From contig CACMJG010000006.1 in NCBI GenBank assembly GCA_902613995.1, positions 36,999-100,998 on the forward strand: a stretch of DNA of 64,000 nucleotides, read 5' to 3'. This stretch comes from an uncultured Alphaproteobacteria bacterium. GTDB taxonomy: Bacteria; Pseudomonadota; Alphaproteobacteria; Methylaequorales; Methylaequoraceae. The notes under the pieces are model-generated. The model saw only the letters and a program-made list of their open reading frames with translations. It did not search any database and was not told the origin of the DNA. The translations under genes were made by a program, and so were the position numbers. The first letter of the stretch is position 1, and every line of letters begins with the position of its first letter. Positions 7,097 through 16,273 of the stretch are shown here, in pieces.

Positions 7097-8402
7097 AATT
7101 ATTAAAAAACTTGAGTCGACAAGTTCTCGGTTATCAAAAGAAGAAATAATTCTTAACGAAATGAAAAATAAAAACGAAGTATTTTTCAAAGGAATGAGCC
7201 TAGCTTACAATAAACTTTTGACTTTCGGTGTTAAACAAGTTCCAAAGTCTGAATCGAATGGAGATGGTTTAGAATGGGAAGAATTTAGTCAATTAGCCGA
7301 CAAACTAATATCTAGAAAATTAACTGGTCATGCTGCCAGAGATGAAATTTTAGAAAAAATGGAAAAATCACATATAGATGAATGGAATTTTTTTTATAAA
7401 AGAATTTTACAAAAAGACATGAGATGTGGCCTTTCAGAGAAAACTATAAACAATGTAGCGAAAAAAAATGGTTTTGTTGAATTTATAATTCCCGTTTTTG
7501 CGTGTCAATTAGCACAAGATTCAGAGTTACATCAAAAAAAACTGACTGGAGAAAAGTTCCTTGAAGTAAAGTTAGATGGCGTGCGAGTCATTACTGTTTT
7601 ATACCCCAACGGAAAAGTAGACATGTTTAGCAGAAATGGAAAAGAATTAACAAATTTTAATAATTTGCAAGAGGAATTAAGAGAAAAAATTAGAATTAAC
7701 ACCTTGGATGAAGCAATAGTAATTGACGGAGAAGTTGTTAGTAAGAATTTTCAGGAACTAATGAAACAAATTCATAGAAAGGAAGTTATTCAAAACCAAG
7801 ATGCAACACTATTTTTATTTGATTTTCTTCCATTTGAAAAATTTAAAGATGGTGTATACAAAAAAACCTATAAGTTAAGAACTTTACATTTAAAAAATTG
7901 GTATGATCGTTTTATTAAGAATTCTGATAAAATTAAATTGATTGAAAAAAAAATTATAAATCTTGATTGTTCTGAGGGCTTATCAGTTTTTAGAGATTTT
8001 AATAATGAATCTATAGTTCAAGGTTACGAAGGTATTATGATAAAAGATCCAGAATCATTTTATGAATGCAAAAGATCTACAACATGGTTAAAATTAAAAC
8101 CTGTAATAGAAATATCGCTTGAAGTAAAAGATTTTGAAGAAGGAACTGGAAGAAATACAGGTAAATTAGGAGCAATCATAGCTGAAGGAGTTGACAATGA
8201 TAAGTTTTTTAGATTGAATATTGGCTCTGGATTTTCAGACGAACAAAGAGAATCTTTTTGGAAAGGCAAACATAAATTAATTGGTCAAATAGTTGAAATC
8301 AAGGCAGATTCTATTAGTAAAAGTCAGGATGGTGAACACTGGAGTTTAAGGTTTCCAAGATTCAAATGTTTTAGAGGATTCGATATTAAGGAAAAGTTGT
8401 AG
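7083..8402 (+). CDS. ATP-dependent DNA ligase, bacteriophage T4 type
   Basis: Seals nicks in DNA using ATP. Of 439 residues, the N-terminal domain carries LTGHAARDEI and KDMRCGLSEKTIN, as in T4-like phage ligases. The nucleotidyl-transfer motif EVKLDGVRV has the adenylated Lys163, close to Lys159 of T4 ligase. Later come FSRNGKEL (motif Ia/III region), VIDGEVV, EGIMIK (motif IV) near residue 320 and WLKLKP (motif V), followed by an OB-fold with a closing RFPRFKCFRG. The bacterial replicative ligase is NAD-dependent LigA, so this is an accessory enzyme. Operon partner of the Cys-rich nuclease-like protein; no Ku or LigD polymerase domain is nearby. Its phage-like domain makeup suggests an origin by transfer. 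Confidence 0.92.
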   Translation: MENFKIIKKLESTSSRLSKEEIILNEMKNKNEVFFKGMSLAYNKLLTFGVKQVPKSESNGDGLEWEEFSQLADKLISRKLTGHAARDEILEKMEKSHIDEWNFFYKRILQKDMRCGLSEKTINNVAKKNGFVEFIIPVFACQLAQDSELHQKKLTGEKFLEVKLDGVRVITVLYPNGKVDMFSRNGKELTNFNNLQEELREKIRINTLDEAIVIDGEVVSKNFQELMKQIHRKEVIQNQDATLFLFDFLPFEKFKDGVYKKTYKLRTLHLKNWYDRFIKNSDKIKLIEKKIINLDCSEGLSVFRDFNNESIVQGYEGIMIKDPESFYECKRSTTWLKLKPVIEISLEVKDFEEGTGRNTGKLGAIIAEGVDNDKFFRLNIGSGFSDEQRESFWKGKHKLIGQIVEIKADSISKSQDGEHWSLRFPRFKCFRGFDIKEKL

Positions 8403-8430
8403 TTAATTTGATAATTATTAAATATGGAAT

Positions 8431-8895
8431 ATGTACAAATATAAAATTTTAATATTTTCTTTGATCTTCTTTATTGTTTCATGTGAAAATACAAGTGATA
8501 AAAAGGTATTCGGTCAAATTATTGGTGCAGCAGTAGGAGGATATGTAGGTTCTAAAATCGGTTCTGGAGCCACAAAAGATATTTCTGTTATTTTAGGTGG
8601 TGCAGCCGGATATATCTTAGGTGGTAAAATTGTAGAAATTTTAAGTAAAAAAGAAAGAGAAGAGTTTAATAACGTGATTGAAAATTCTCTAAACTTTACA
8701 CCTGATAATGCAAGTGAATCTTGGCAAAGTAATGAGAATCAGAACATTACTGGTGAAGTAATCCCACTAAATAATTATAAAATGAAAAATCGAGATTGTA
8801 GAGATTTTAAAAAGGTAATTAGAAAAAATAATGAAATATTTGAAGAAAATTCTTCAGCATGCAGAAATAAAGACGGTAACTGGGAAATTATTTAA
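8431..8895 (+). CDS. Glycine-zipper lipoprotein (17-kDa surface antigen-like)
   Basis: A 154-residue lipoprotein with a signal peptide ending in a lipobox (FIVSC, acylated Cys18). After a short linker comes a glycine-zipper pair, GAAVGGYVGSKIG and ILGGAAGYILGG (about residues 32-73), as in the Rickettsia 17-kDa antigen family, then a C-terminal part ending CRNKDGNWEII. That last part resembles the terminal CREKSGQWAMMK of the lipoprotein encoded at 30359-30832, so the two are probably paralogues. Such proteins sit in the outer membrane or periplasm; exact role unknown. It converges on the MMPL gene with an eight-base overlap. Confidence 0.75.
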   Translation: MYKYKILIFSLIFFIVSCENTSDKKVFGQIIGAAVGGYVGSKIGSGATKDISVILGGAAGYILGGKIVEILSKKEREEFNNVIENSLNFTPDNASESWQSNENQNITGEVIPLNNYKMKNRDCRDFKKVIRKNNEIFEENSSACRNKDGNWEII

Positions 8896-11380
8896 TTCTT
8901 AATATTTTAATAAAAATTGGGAGTAAAATAAGACTAGTTATCAACGTACTTGATAACGAAATAAATAATAAAAGTCCCATAGAAGATGTTCCATTATGTG
9001 AAGAGAAAAATAATGTGCTAAATGAAAAAATTGTTGTTAAGCCGCTAAATAAAATTGCCAAGGGCGTGTTAGAGGAAAATAATTTTTTAAAATCTCCTAG
9101 TTCATCAAATCGCTTTATAAAATATATTTGATAACTAACACCTAAACTAAAAAGCAAGGGTATCGCAATCATGTTTGCAAAATTAAAGTTTAATTTTAAA
9201 ACAATCATAAAAAAGATTGTTAAAATGAATGCACAAACCAATGAAATTACACAAACTAATACATAATTCATCTTTCTAAAAATTAAAAATAAAAATAAGA
9301 TTAAGAAAAAAAGTGAAATTATTAGAGCTTTTTTAAACGAATCAATAACTATTTCTCCTGCATTAAATTGGACTATAGGCATGCCTGTAGCACTTGGAAA
9401 AAAAGACTCTATAGTATTTACAAATTCTTTGAGATCCTCTGGTTTTGATAAGTCTCTACTCGGAAAAATTTCTACACGGTATAAATTGTTATCAGAGATA
9501 TATCTGTTAGTAAAATTTTCAGGTATTTCACTAGACAAATTATCTGGAATAGAACCAAGGTTTAAAACACCTGATATGAGGTCATCAAATTTCTCAAAAA
9601 AGATTTCTTCAATTTCGAGGTATGAAATTTTATCGCTTTGAAATAATGAAATATTATCTTTTAATTGTTTTGCATTCACAGACACTTGACCAAAATCTCC
9701 TTCAATATATTTGTCAAGCAACAAACTTAATCTTGCTATTTGATCACCCCCTTCTGAAGATTTCTCAAATTTATTATTAGAAAGTAAGAATTTTAGATAA
9801 TCCAAATCTTCAGATTTATACTTTTCAAAGATTTTTTCGAAAGAAAAATAACCACTCACGATATCGTTCTGAAAAATTGGATGATCGTATTTGAAACTCT
9901 TTAATTCTTTTTGTGTAAAAATTACGGAAGCAATATAATCTGACGTAGGATTATTTTCAATTAACTCTTTAGCAAGTTTCACAGATTGCAACTCTTGATC
10001 TTTTAAGTTCAAAGCATCTGAATCAAAAGTTATCTTATTTAAATTGAAAGAAGAATAAATAACAACAATAAAAAAAATTATTAATATTTTATTTTTATTG
10101 TTAATTAAAAAATTTTCATAAAGATTCGAATTCAATGCGACGAAATCAATTTTTTTTTTTTTTAAAAAAAGTCCATGTAAACTCGGTAAAAAAAATGTAT
10201 TTAAGATTAGTCCAACTAACAAACCGATTGCTGAAATGATACCAAGTTCTGACAAACCAACATAATCAGTTGGGATAAACGACAAAAAACCGACTATAGA
10301 AGGAATTGAAGCTGTAAATAATATTTTCCCAATTGACTCAATAATTTTTGTTTTTTCTTTAATAGTCTCGAGTTTTAAAAAATTCTTTTCTTTAATTCTT
10401 GAGCAAATTTGAATCCCATAATCAACAGAAAGACCTATAAAAAGCACAGCGAATGCCACAGAAATTAGATTTAATGAACCAATTACTAATGTTGTAATAC
10501 CAAGTGTGATAACTAAACCCAAAATAATAGTAAAAACTATAGAAAACAATAAATACAAGTCTTTAAATGCTATCCAAAGTAAAATTGCTACCAATACAAA
10601 ACTTAGCAAACCAGAAAATGAGGCACCAGAGGAAACTGACCCAACTTCTTCATAGTCAATTAATAACCCCCCAGTGTAATCTACTTGTATGCTAGGCCTT
10701 TGCTCGGACTTAAAATTAACAAGCAATTCGTAAAAGACTTTAAATGAATTTTTTTCAAGAAATTCTTCAGATAATCCAAAAAGAATAAAAAACTCATTTT
10801 TTTGAGAGGATAAAATATTTGTCCACTCAACTTGTTTTTTTAATAAAAGAGATTCATTAAAAATTTTAAATATATTAGCTAAGTTGTTTTTATCTTCTTT
10901 TGAATCTGATTTTAATGATAATTCTAAAATATTATTTAGACCTTCCAGCTTATTCTCATGATTATTTATTTGAGATAAAAAAGGCTGTGATTCATATATT
11001 TTTTGGATCAAATTATCTTTTTCAATGTCATTCAGAAAAAGAAAAAAATTTTTTTTCAAATTTTTATCTAGATTTGGTGAAAAAATGAAAGACACACCGT
11101 CTGAATCATTCAACTTTTTCACAAACCTTTCACTTGCAAATTTTACTTCATCATAATTTTCACCCTTAATTCTAATTAAAATATTATTGTTAAGAACTTT
11201 AAAAGAATCTTTGAGTTTTTTTTGATTTTTTTTAAAATCTAAACTTTCGTTTATAAGTGAATCCGTTGATGTATTTATTTTAAGATTAGAGATAACTATT
11301 AAAGAAATTAAGGATATAAAAATGAATAAGGAACAAGTTTTTTTTGGATTTGTTAAAGCTATGTTTAATAATTTATTCAT
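8888..11380 (-). CDS. MMPL/RND-superfamily exporter, HpnN-like
   Basis: An 830-residue inner-membrane protein. It has one N-terminal membrane helix, a large periplasmic loop (about residues 35-250), a block of five to six helices from FSGLLSFVLVAILLWIAF, a second periplasmic loop and a second helix block near the C terminus (FANMIAIPLLFSLGVSYQIYF). This 1+5+1+5 plan fits the MMPL branch of the RND superfamily. Its size and the LSVDYGIQI and LGVSYQIYF helix-4-like segments resemble HpnN, which moves hopanoids to the outer membrane. No hopanoid gene is in the window, so the lipid substrate is inferred. It begins 55 bases from a divergent gene and has no outer-membrane partner here. Confidence 0.82.
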   Translation of the reverse strand: MNKLLNIALTNPKKTCSLFIFISLISLIVISNLKINTSTDSLINESLDFKKNQKKLKDSFKVLNNNILIRIKGENYDEVKFASERFVKKLNDSDGVSFIFSPNLDKNLKKNFFLFLNDIEKDNLIQKIYESQPFLSQINNHENKLEGLNNILELSLKSDSKEDKNNLANIFKIFNESLLLKKQVEWTNILSSQKNEFFILFGLSEEFLEKNSFKVFYELLVNFKSEQRPSIQVDYTGGLLIDYEEVGSVSSGASFSGLLSFVLVAILLWIAFKDLYLLFSIVFTIILGLVITLGITTLVIGSLNLISVAFAVLFIGLSVDYGIQICSRIKEKNFLKLETIKEKTKIIESIGKILFTASIPSIVGFLSFIPTDYVGLSELGIISAIGLLVGLILNTFFLPSLHGLFLKKKKIDFVALNSNLYENFLINNKNKILIIFFIVVIYSSFNLNKITFDSDALNLKDQELQSVKLAKELIENNPTSDYIASVIFTQKELKSFKYDHPIFQNDIVSGYFSFEKIFEKYKSEDLDYLKFLLSNNKFEKSSEGGDQIARLSLLLDKYIEGDFGQVSVNAKQLKDNISLFQSDKISYLEIEEIFFEKFDDLISGVLNLGSIPDNLSSEIPENFTNRYISDNNLYRVEIFPSRDLSKPEDLKEFVNTIESFFPSATGMPIVQFNAGEIVIDSFKKALIISLFFLILFLFLIFRKMNYVLVCVISLVCAFILTIFFMIVLKLNFNFANMIAIPLLFSLGVSYQIYFIKRFDELGDFKKLFSSNTPLAILFSGLTTIFSFSTLFFSSHNGTSSMGLLLFISLSSTLITSLILLPIFIKILRIK

Positions 11381-11434
11381 TGTAAATTATCAATTATACT
11401 ATTAATTAATTAAAACAAGTTAACATATTTTTTT

Positions 11435-11629
11435 ATGGATTTTATACTAAATAAAATAGTTCAGAAGGTTTCAGAACGTAAATTCAATAGAACTGAATAT
11501 AAAGTTAAGAGATTAAAAACAATTTCTGGAGTAATTCATGCTGTCATAGCAGAAATAAATGACGAAAATTCCGAAATCTTAGTTGCATTATCAGTTTTAG
11601 AAGATAAAAATAAGTTTAAGGTTTTATAA
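11435..11629 (+). CDS. Small uncharacterised protein, 64 aa
   Basis: A short basic protein with no signal peptide or membrane segment. The N-terminal half is Lys/Arg-rich (KVSERKFNRTEYKVKRLK) and the C-terminal half forms a likely beta hairpin (GVIHAVIAEI, ILVALSVLED). I do not recognise it. It is 16 bases upstream of the MxaD-like gene and heads a run of nine plus-strand genes, which supports it being real, but its length keeps confidence moderate. Confidence 0.5.
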   Translation: MDFILNKIVQKVSERKFNRTEYKVKRLKTISGVIHAVIAEINDENSEILVALSVLEDKNKFKVL

Positions 11630-11645
11630 TTTAAGAGGATTTACT

Positions 11646-12173
11646 ATGTCATATTTGAAAAACTTAACAATTCTTTTTGTTATTCTTTTGCTCTCAACTC
11701 CTTCTAACGGTCATGGTCCTTCTAGGCAAAAAGTTTCAGAATCCATAGAGATTAATGCTTCTTCAGATGAAGTATGGAAAATTGTCAGTGATTTTAATAA
11801 CTTTAATTGGAATAAGAGTGTAGAAAAAATAAGTGTAAGCTCAAATGATGTTGGTGCAGAGAGAACCATTTTTTTCAAATCAGGCGAAAGTATTAAACAG
11901 AAACTTGAAAAAATAGATGAAAGCAAAATGATGGTTAATTGGAGAATAATCGAAACTGACAATAAAGTTTTACCCGTAAACAGTTACTCTGCAAAAATTT
12001 TTGTCAAAGAAAGCGACAATAAAACTAAAGTTATCTATAAGAGTGGGTTTTACAGGGGGTTCATGGGCAACGATCCTCCATCAGAGCTTAATGACGAAAA
12101 CTCAAAGAAAAAAGTAAAAATTTTTATTGTTGAAAATCTTAATGGACTCAAAAAAATTATTGAAAAAAATTAA
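11646..12173 (+). CDS. Periplasmic SRPBCC-fold protein, MxaD-like
   Basis: A 175-residue protein with a signal peptide (about residues 1-22, ending at NGH) and a START/SRPBCC ligand-binding fold. The mature N terminus HGPSRQKVSESIEINASSDEV resembles MxaD, a periplasmic protein of methanol-oxidation clusters thought to help electron transfer from methanol dehydrogenase to its cytochrome. A good AAGAGGAT-type ribosome site precedes the ATG. It overlaps the beta-propeller gene downstream by 32 bases. In methylotrophs such pairs often lie near XoxF-type dehydrogenases; none is in this window, so the substrate link is inference. A general polyketide-cyclase-like lipid-binding role is the alternative. 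Confidence 0.75.
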   Translation: MSYLKNLTILFVILLLSTPSNGHGPSRQKVSESIEINASSDEVWKIVSDFNNFNWNKSVEKISVSSNDVGAERTIFFKSGESIKQKLEKIDESKMMVNWRIIETDNKVLPVNSYSAKIFVKESDNKTKVIYKSGFYRGFMGNDPPSELNDENSKKKVKIFIVENLNGLKKIIEKN

Positions 12174-13113
12174 ATTTATTCTTTGTTCATTAATTATTAT
12201 TTGTTTCAGCCCCCTGATCCCAAAAGAACTAGCGTTTATTACAAATCAAGAGAGTAATATGCTAGATGTAATTGATTTAGCAATTCAAGAAAAAATAAAA
12301 GAGATTGAGTTAGGGAATAAACCTGCTGCAATATTTATTGATTCAGAATCAAAAAAAATTTTTGTTTCAAATCCTGATAGTAATAATATTTCAGTTTTAG
12401 ATCTATATGATGAATCACATACTTTTATTGAAGCTGGGAACAGTCCACTCGGAATTTCATTTGATAGTTCAAAAAATAACATTTTCGTTTCTAATTGGTA
12501 TGATAACGTTATTTCAGTTATAGATTTTGTGACAAAGAAAAAAAAACATGAAATTAAGGTGGGACAATCACCAGCTGGCATTTATTTTGATAAAAAAAAT
12601 CAAAAACTTTATGTTGCAAATAGGGAAAGTAATAATGTTTCGTTAATTGACACAGAAAATTTTGAAGTTTTAAAATCTTTAAATGTAGAGAATTCACCAT
12701 TTGGAGTTTATTCAGAAGATTATTTAGACTACATTGTCGTAACAAATGTTCAATCCAGTTCTGTATCAATTATTGACAAAAAGAGTTTTAATTTGCTAAA
12801 GAATATAAATGTCGGTAAGTGGCCATATTCTGCAGTTCACGATAAAAAAAACAACAATTTATACATCACAAACCAAAGAGATGACAGTATCTCAATAATT
12901 AACATGGACACAAGAGAAAATGTGAAAACACTGCTTGATGTTTGCGAATATCCTGAGGGCATTGATATAAGTTACACTCAAAATTTAATTGTTGTTGCGT
13001 GTTGGTTTGAAGACAATATTATTTTAATAAATTTAAATGATTTTAGTGTAAAAAAAAAAATAGAAACTTCTGGAGGACCAAGAGCATTTGGAAGATTTAT
13101 AATAAAAAAATAA
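12142..13113 (+). CDS. YncE-family beta-propeller protein
   Basis: A 323-residue secreted protein built from repeated 40-residue blades of the YVTN type: FVSNPDSNNISVLD, FVSNWYDNVISVID, YVANRESNNVSLID, VVTNVQSSSVSIID, YITNQRDDSISIIN. Each is followed by a GxxPxG turn such as AGNSPLG and GQSPAG. A basic-plus-hydrophobic leader (residues 1 to about 24) directs export. The ATG at 12142 is preferred over TTG codons just upstream. These propellers often accompany quinoprotein systems and MxaD-like proteins, which matches the gene before it. No catalytic site is evident; binding or scaffold function is likely. One base separates its stop from the transketolase start. Confidence 0.82.
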   Translation: MDSKKLLKKIKFILCSLIIICFSPLIPKELAFITNQESNMLDVIDLAIQEKIKEIELGNKPAAIFIDSESKKIFVSNPDSNNISVLDLYDESHTFIEAGNSPLGISFDSSKNNIFVSNWYDNVISVIDFVTKKKKHEIKVGQSPAGIYFDKKNQKLYVANRESNNVSLIDTENFEVLKSLNVENSPFGVYSEDYLDYIVVTNVQSSSVSIIDKKSFNLLKNINVGKWPYSAVHDKKNNNLYITNQRDDSISIINMDTRENVKTLLDVCEYPEGIDISYTQNLIVVACWFEDNIILINLNDFSVKKKIETSGGPRAFGRFIIKK

Positions 13114-13114
13114 A

Positions 13115-15079
13115 ATGAATAAACTGGAACAAGAAAAATTACAATATATGTCTAATGCAATTAGAGGTCTTTCTATAGACGCGGTAGAGAGAGCAAATTC
13201 TGGTCATCCTGGAATGCCCCTTGGAATGTCAGATGTAGCCACTGTTTTATTTTCAAAATATCTTAAATTTGATCCTCTTTACCCTGACTGGTTAAACCGA
13301 GATAGATTTATATTATCCGCTGGTCATGGGTCAATGCTACTTTATGCTCTCTCATATTTAGTTGGTTATAAAGATTGTAGTATTAATCAATTAAAAAATT
13401 TTAGACAACTTGGCAGCAAAACTGCTGGTCATCCTGAGTACGGTTTATTAAAAAGCATTGAAACTACAACTGGTCCACTTGGACAAGGATTAGCTAACGG
13501 TGTTGGTATGGCTCTAGCAGAAAAAATTTTAAATAAAAAATATGGTAAATTAGTTGATCATAAAACTTGGGTGATTGTCGGTGATGGTTGCTTGATGGAA
13601 GGAATTTCACAGGAAGCAATTTCATTTGCAGGACACAAAAAGTTAAATAAATTGATAGTTCTATTTGATGACAATAAAATTTCTATTGATGGATCCACTG
13701 ATATAACTTGTTCAGATGATCAAGAAAAAAGATTCAAAGCTAGTAATTGGAATACGATGAAAATAAATGGTCACAATTTTAGCGAAATAAATAATGCTTT
13801 TAAACAAGCAACAAGATCTTCCAAACCTACTCTGATTTGCTGCAAAACAGTTATTGGTTATGGTTCCCCAAATAAATCTGGTAAAGAAAGTTCTCATGGA
13901 GCGCCACTTGGAAGTATTGAAGCAAAACTTACAAAGGAAAACCTAAATTTAATAGAAAAAAGTTTTATAGTTCCAGATAAAATTCTAAATAATTGGAGAA
14001 GTCTAAAGACAAAAGGCAAAAAAAATAGAGAAAATTGGGAAATTCGATTAAAACATTCGCACCTTCGAAAAGATCTTCTTAAACAAATGAAGAAAAGAAA
14101 ATTTGAAAGATCCAAGGATGCTCTCTTATTTTTAAAAAATATATCAAAAAATATTAAAAATGAAGCAACTAGAAAATCATCTCAAAATACATTAGAATTT
14201 TTCAATAAGAAGATTGAAAATCTTATTGGTGGTTCTGCTGACCTAACGGGATCAAACCTCACAAAAATTTCTTCATCAAATTTGCATGGAAAAAATATAA
14301 ATTATATCCACTATGGTGTTAGAGAACACTTAATGTCTGGAGCGATGAATGGTTTAGCCGTTCATGGTGGATTTATTCCATATGGAGGAACATTTTTAGT
14401 TTTCTCAGACTACTGTAAAAATTCAATTCGTCTTTCAGCTATGATGAAACAACAAATTATATATGTATTTACACATGATTCAATTGGTCTTGGGGAAGAT
14501 GGGCCAACACATCAGCCTATAGAACACTTACCGGGATTGAGGGCAATTCCCAATCTTAATGTGTTTAGACCATGTGATGCAATTGAGACATTTGAAGCTT
14601 GGGAAATAGCACTTAACACTAAAAGCACTCCAACAGTCCTTGCTTTATCGAGGCAGAATCTTCCTTTGCTGAGGAAGAAGTTTAAAAGTAATTTGTCTTT
14701 GAAAGGTGGATACATCTTAAACGAACAAAAAGATAACAAAATTACTTTAATTGCAACCGGTTCTGAAGTTTCTTTAGGGTATGATATTCAAAATTCATTA
14801 CTCAAGAAGAAAATTAAATCAAACTTAGTTTCTATTCCATGTTTGGATTTATTTGATGAACAAGATAAAAAATATAAAGAAAAAGTCCTTGGAAACCAAA
14901 CAAGAGTTATTCTTGAGGCATCAAGTACCCAAAGCTGGTATAAATTTATGAGAGAAAATGACTTAATTTTTGGAATCGATAAATTTGGCGAATCTGGAAA
15001 AGCAGAGGACTTGTATGATTATTTTGGATTAACAACTGCAAAAGTAACAAATAAAATTATGACAAAACTTAAACTATGA
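13115..15079 (+). CDS. tkt: Transketolase
   Basis: Thiamine-diphosphate enzyme that moves two-carbon units between sugar phosphates in the pentose phosphate pathway (and the Calvin cycle where present). The 654-residue protein has ANSGHPGMPLG at residues 27-37, the thiamine motif GDGCLMEGISQEA near 155, the cofactor Glu in YGVREHLMSGAMNG near 405, and HDSIGLGEDGPTHQP with substrate-binding His residues. Full length. Overlaps pgk by four bases (ATGA) in a tkt-pgk-fba-rpe set. No rubisco or phosphoribulokinase is seen, so a heterotrophic role is most likely. Confidence 0.97.
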   Translation: MNKLEQEKLQYMSNAIRGLSIDAVERANSGHPGMPLGMSDVATVLFSKYLKFDPLYPDWLNRDRFILSAGHGSMLLYALSYLVGYKDCSINQLKNFRQLGSKTAGHPEYGLLKSIETTTGPLGQGLANGVGMALAEKILNKKYGKLVDHKTWVIVGDGCLMEGISQEAISFAGHKKLNKLIVLFDDNKISIDGSTDITCSDDQEKRFKASNWNTMKINGHNFSEINNAFKQATRSSKPTLICCKTVIGYGSPNKSGKESSHGAPLGSIEAKLTKENLNLIEKSFIVPDKILNNWRSLKTKGKKNRENWEIRLKHSHLRKDLLKQMKKRKFERSKDALLFLKNISKNIKNEATRKSSQNTLEFFNKKIENLIGGSADLTGSNLTKISSSNLHGKNINYIHYGVREHLMSGAMNGLAVHGGFIPYGGTFLVFSDYCKNSIRLSAMMKQQIIYVFTHDSIGLGEDGPTHQPIEHLPGLRAIPNLNVFRPCDAIETFEAWEIALNTKSTPTVLALSRQNLPLLRKKFKSNLSLKGGYILNEQKDNKITLIATGSEVSLGYDIQNSLLKKKIKSNLVSIPCLDLFDEQDKKYKEKVLGNQTRVILEASSTQSWYKFMRENDLIFGIDKFGESGKAEDLYDYFGLTTAKVTNKIMTKLKL

Positions 15080-16269
15080 TTACTCTTAAGAAAAAATTCT
15101 CAGACTCTTATAATTTTGTTTTCAACAAGACGGTTATGATGAGAGTTGACTTAAATGTTCCAATAAACGATGGAAAAATTACTGATTCAACAAGAATATC
15201 AAAAATAGTTCCTACAATTTTAAAACTTCTAGAGCAAAAAGCCAAAATTATTATTGTTACCCACCTTGGAAGACCTAAGGGTGACTGGAATGAAGATTTT
15301 TCTCTAAATATTCTAGTTAAAGAAATTGAATCACTTACTGAAAGAAAGGTCTTTTTTTTTAAAAACAATATTAAAAGTGTTAAAAGGCAAGATATCAACG
15401 ATAAATTTAAAGATAACGATTTAATTTTGCTTGAAAATATTAGGTTTTATCCTGAAGAGGAGAAGAATGAAGAAAAGTTTGTAAAGAAATTATCCTCATT
15501 AGCTGATATTTTTATCAATGAATGTTTTTCTTGCAGTCACAGACCTCATGCGTCTATTTCAGGAATTCCTAAATTCCTTCCGTCTTTTCCTGGAAAACTT
15601 CTTGAAAACGAGATTTCCAACCTAAAAAATCTATTCCTAGTTAAAAATGAAAATGAAGGAGTTGCTGTATTTGGCGGTTCTAAAATTTCAACAAAAATTA
15701 AACTGATAGAGTTTTATGCGAAGAAATTTTCAAAAGTATTAGTTGGTGGCGCAATGGCTAATACAATTTTATACGCCAAAGGGTTTGATGTTGGTACGTC
15801 TTTGTATGAAAAACGAATGACTCAGTTTTGTGACGATTTAATGAAGGAATTTAGTGAAAAAATTTTATTACCAATTGATGCTATTGTTGTAGACAAAAAA
15901 TTTACAACATTACCTGAAGTAAAACTAGTCGAAAAAATTGGTAAAAATGACATGATCGTTGATATTGGTCCACAATCAAGAATGCTTTTTTACAATGAAG
16001 TATTAAAAACCAACACTTTATTATGGAACGGCCCTCTTGGACTTTTTGAACGACAACCATTTGATGAAGGGACAGAGTACGTACTAGGAGCAGTTAGATC
16101 TAACAAAAATAAAAATTTCTTTTCTGTTGCTGGTGGAGGTGATACTATATCAATATTGAATAAAGTTAACTGTTTCAATGATTTTTCATTTGTTTCAACA
16201 GGTGGAGGAGCCTTTTTAGAATTTGTACAGGGTGCGTCAATGCCGGGACTTACAAGTTTAAACCATTGA
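15076..16269 (+). CDS. pgk: Phosphoglycerate kinase
   Basis: Converts 1,3-bisphosphoglycerate and ADP to 3-phosphoglycerate and ATP, or the reverse in gluconeogenesis. At 397 residues it is full length. Hallmarks are MRVDLNVPINDG at 22-33, THLGRPKG near 62, LENIRFYPEEEKNE, CSHRPHAS, the hinge GGSKISTK, and the nucleotide-site GGGDT followed by STGGGAFLEFVQG near the C terminus. In many alphaproteobacteria gap lies between tkt and pgk; here the two genes overlap directly, so gap must be elsewhere. Confidence 0.97.
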   Translation: MITLKKKFSDSYNFVFNKTVMMRVDLNVPINDGKITDSTRISKIVPTILKLLEQKAKIIIVTHLGRPKGDWNEDFSLNILVKEIESLTERKVFFFKNNIKSVKRQDINDKFKDNDLILLENIRFYPEEEKNEEKFVKKLSSLADIFINECFSCSHRPHASISGIPKFLPSFPGKLLENEISNLKNLFLVKNENEGVAVFGGSKISTKIKLIEFYAKKFSKVLVGGAMANTILYAKGFDVGTSLYEKRMTQFCDDLMKEFSEKILLPIDAIVVDKKFTTLPEVKLVEKIGKNDMIVDIGPQSRMLFYNEVLKTNTLLWNGPLGLFERQPFDEGTEYVLGAVRSNKNKNFFSVAGGGDTISILNKVNCFNDFSFVSTGGGAFLEFVQGASMPGLTSLNH

Positions 16270-16273
16270 GTTT

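Noticed and set aside
9381..9641. Plus-strand open frame inside the MMPL gene
   Set aside because: Shadow of a real coding region; composition and motifs favour the minus-strand gene.
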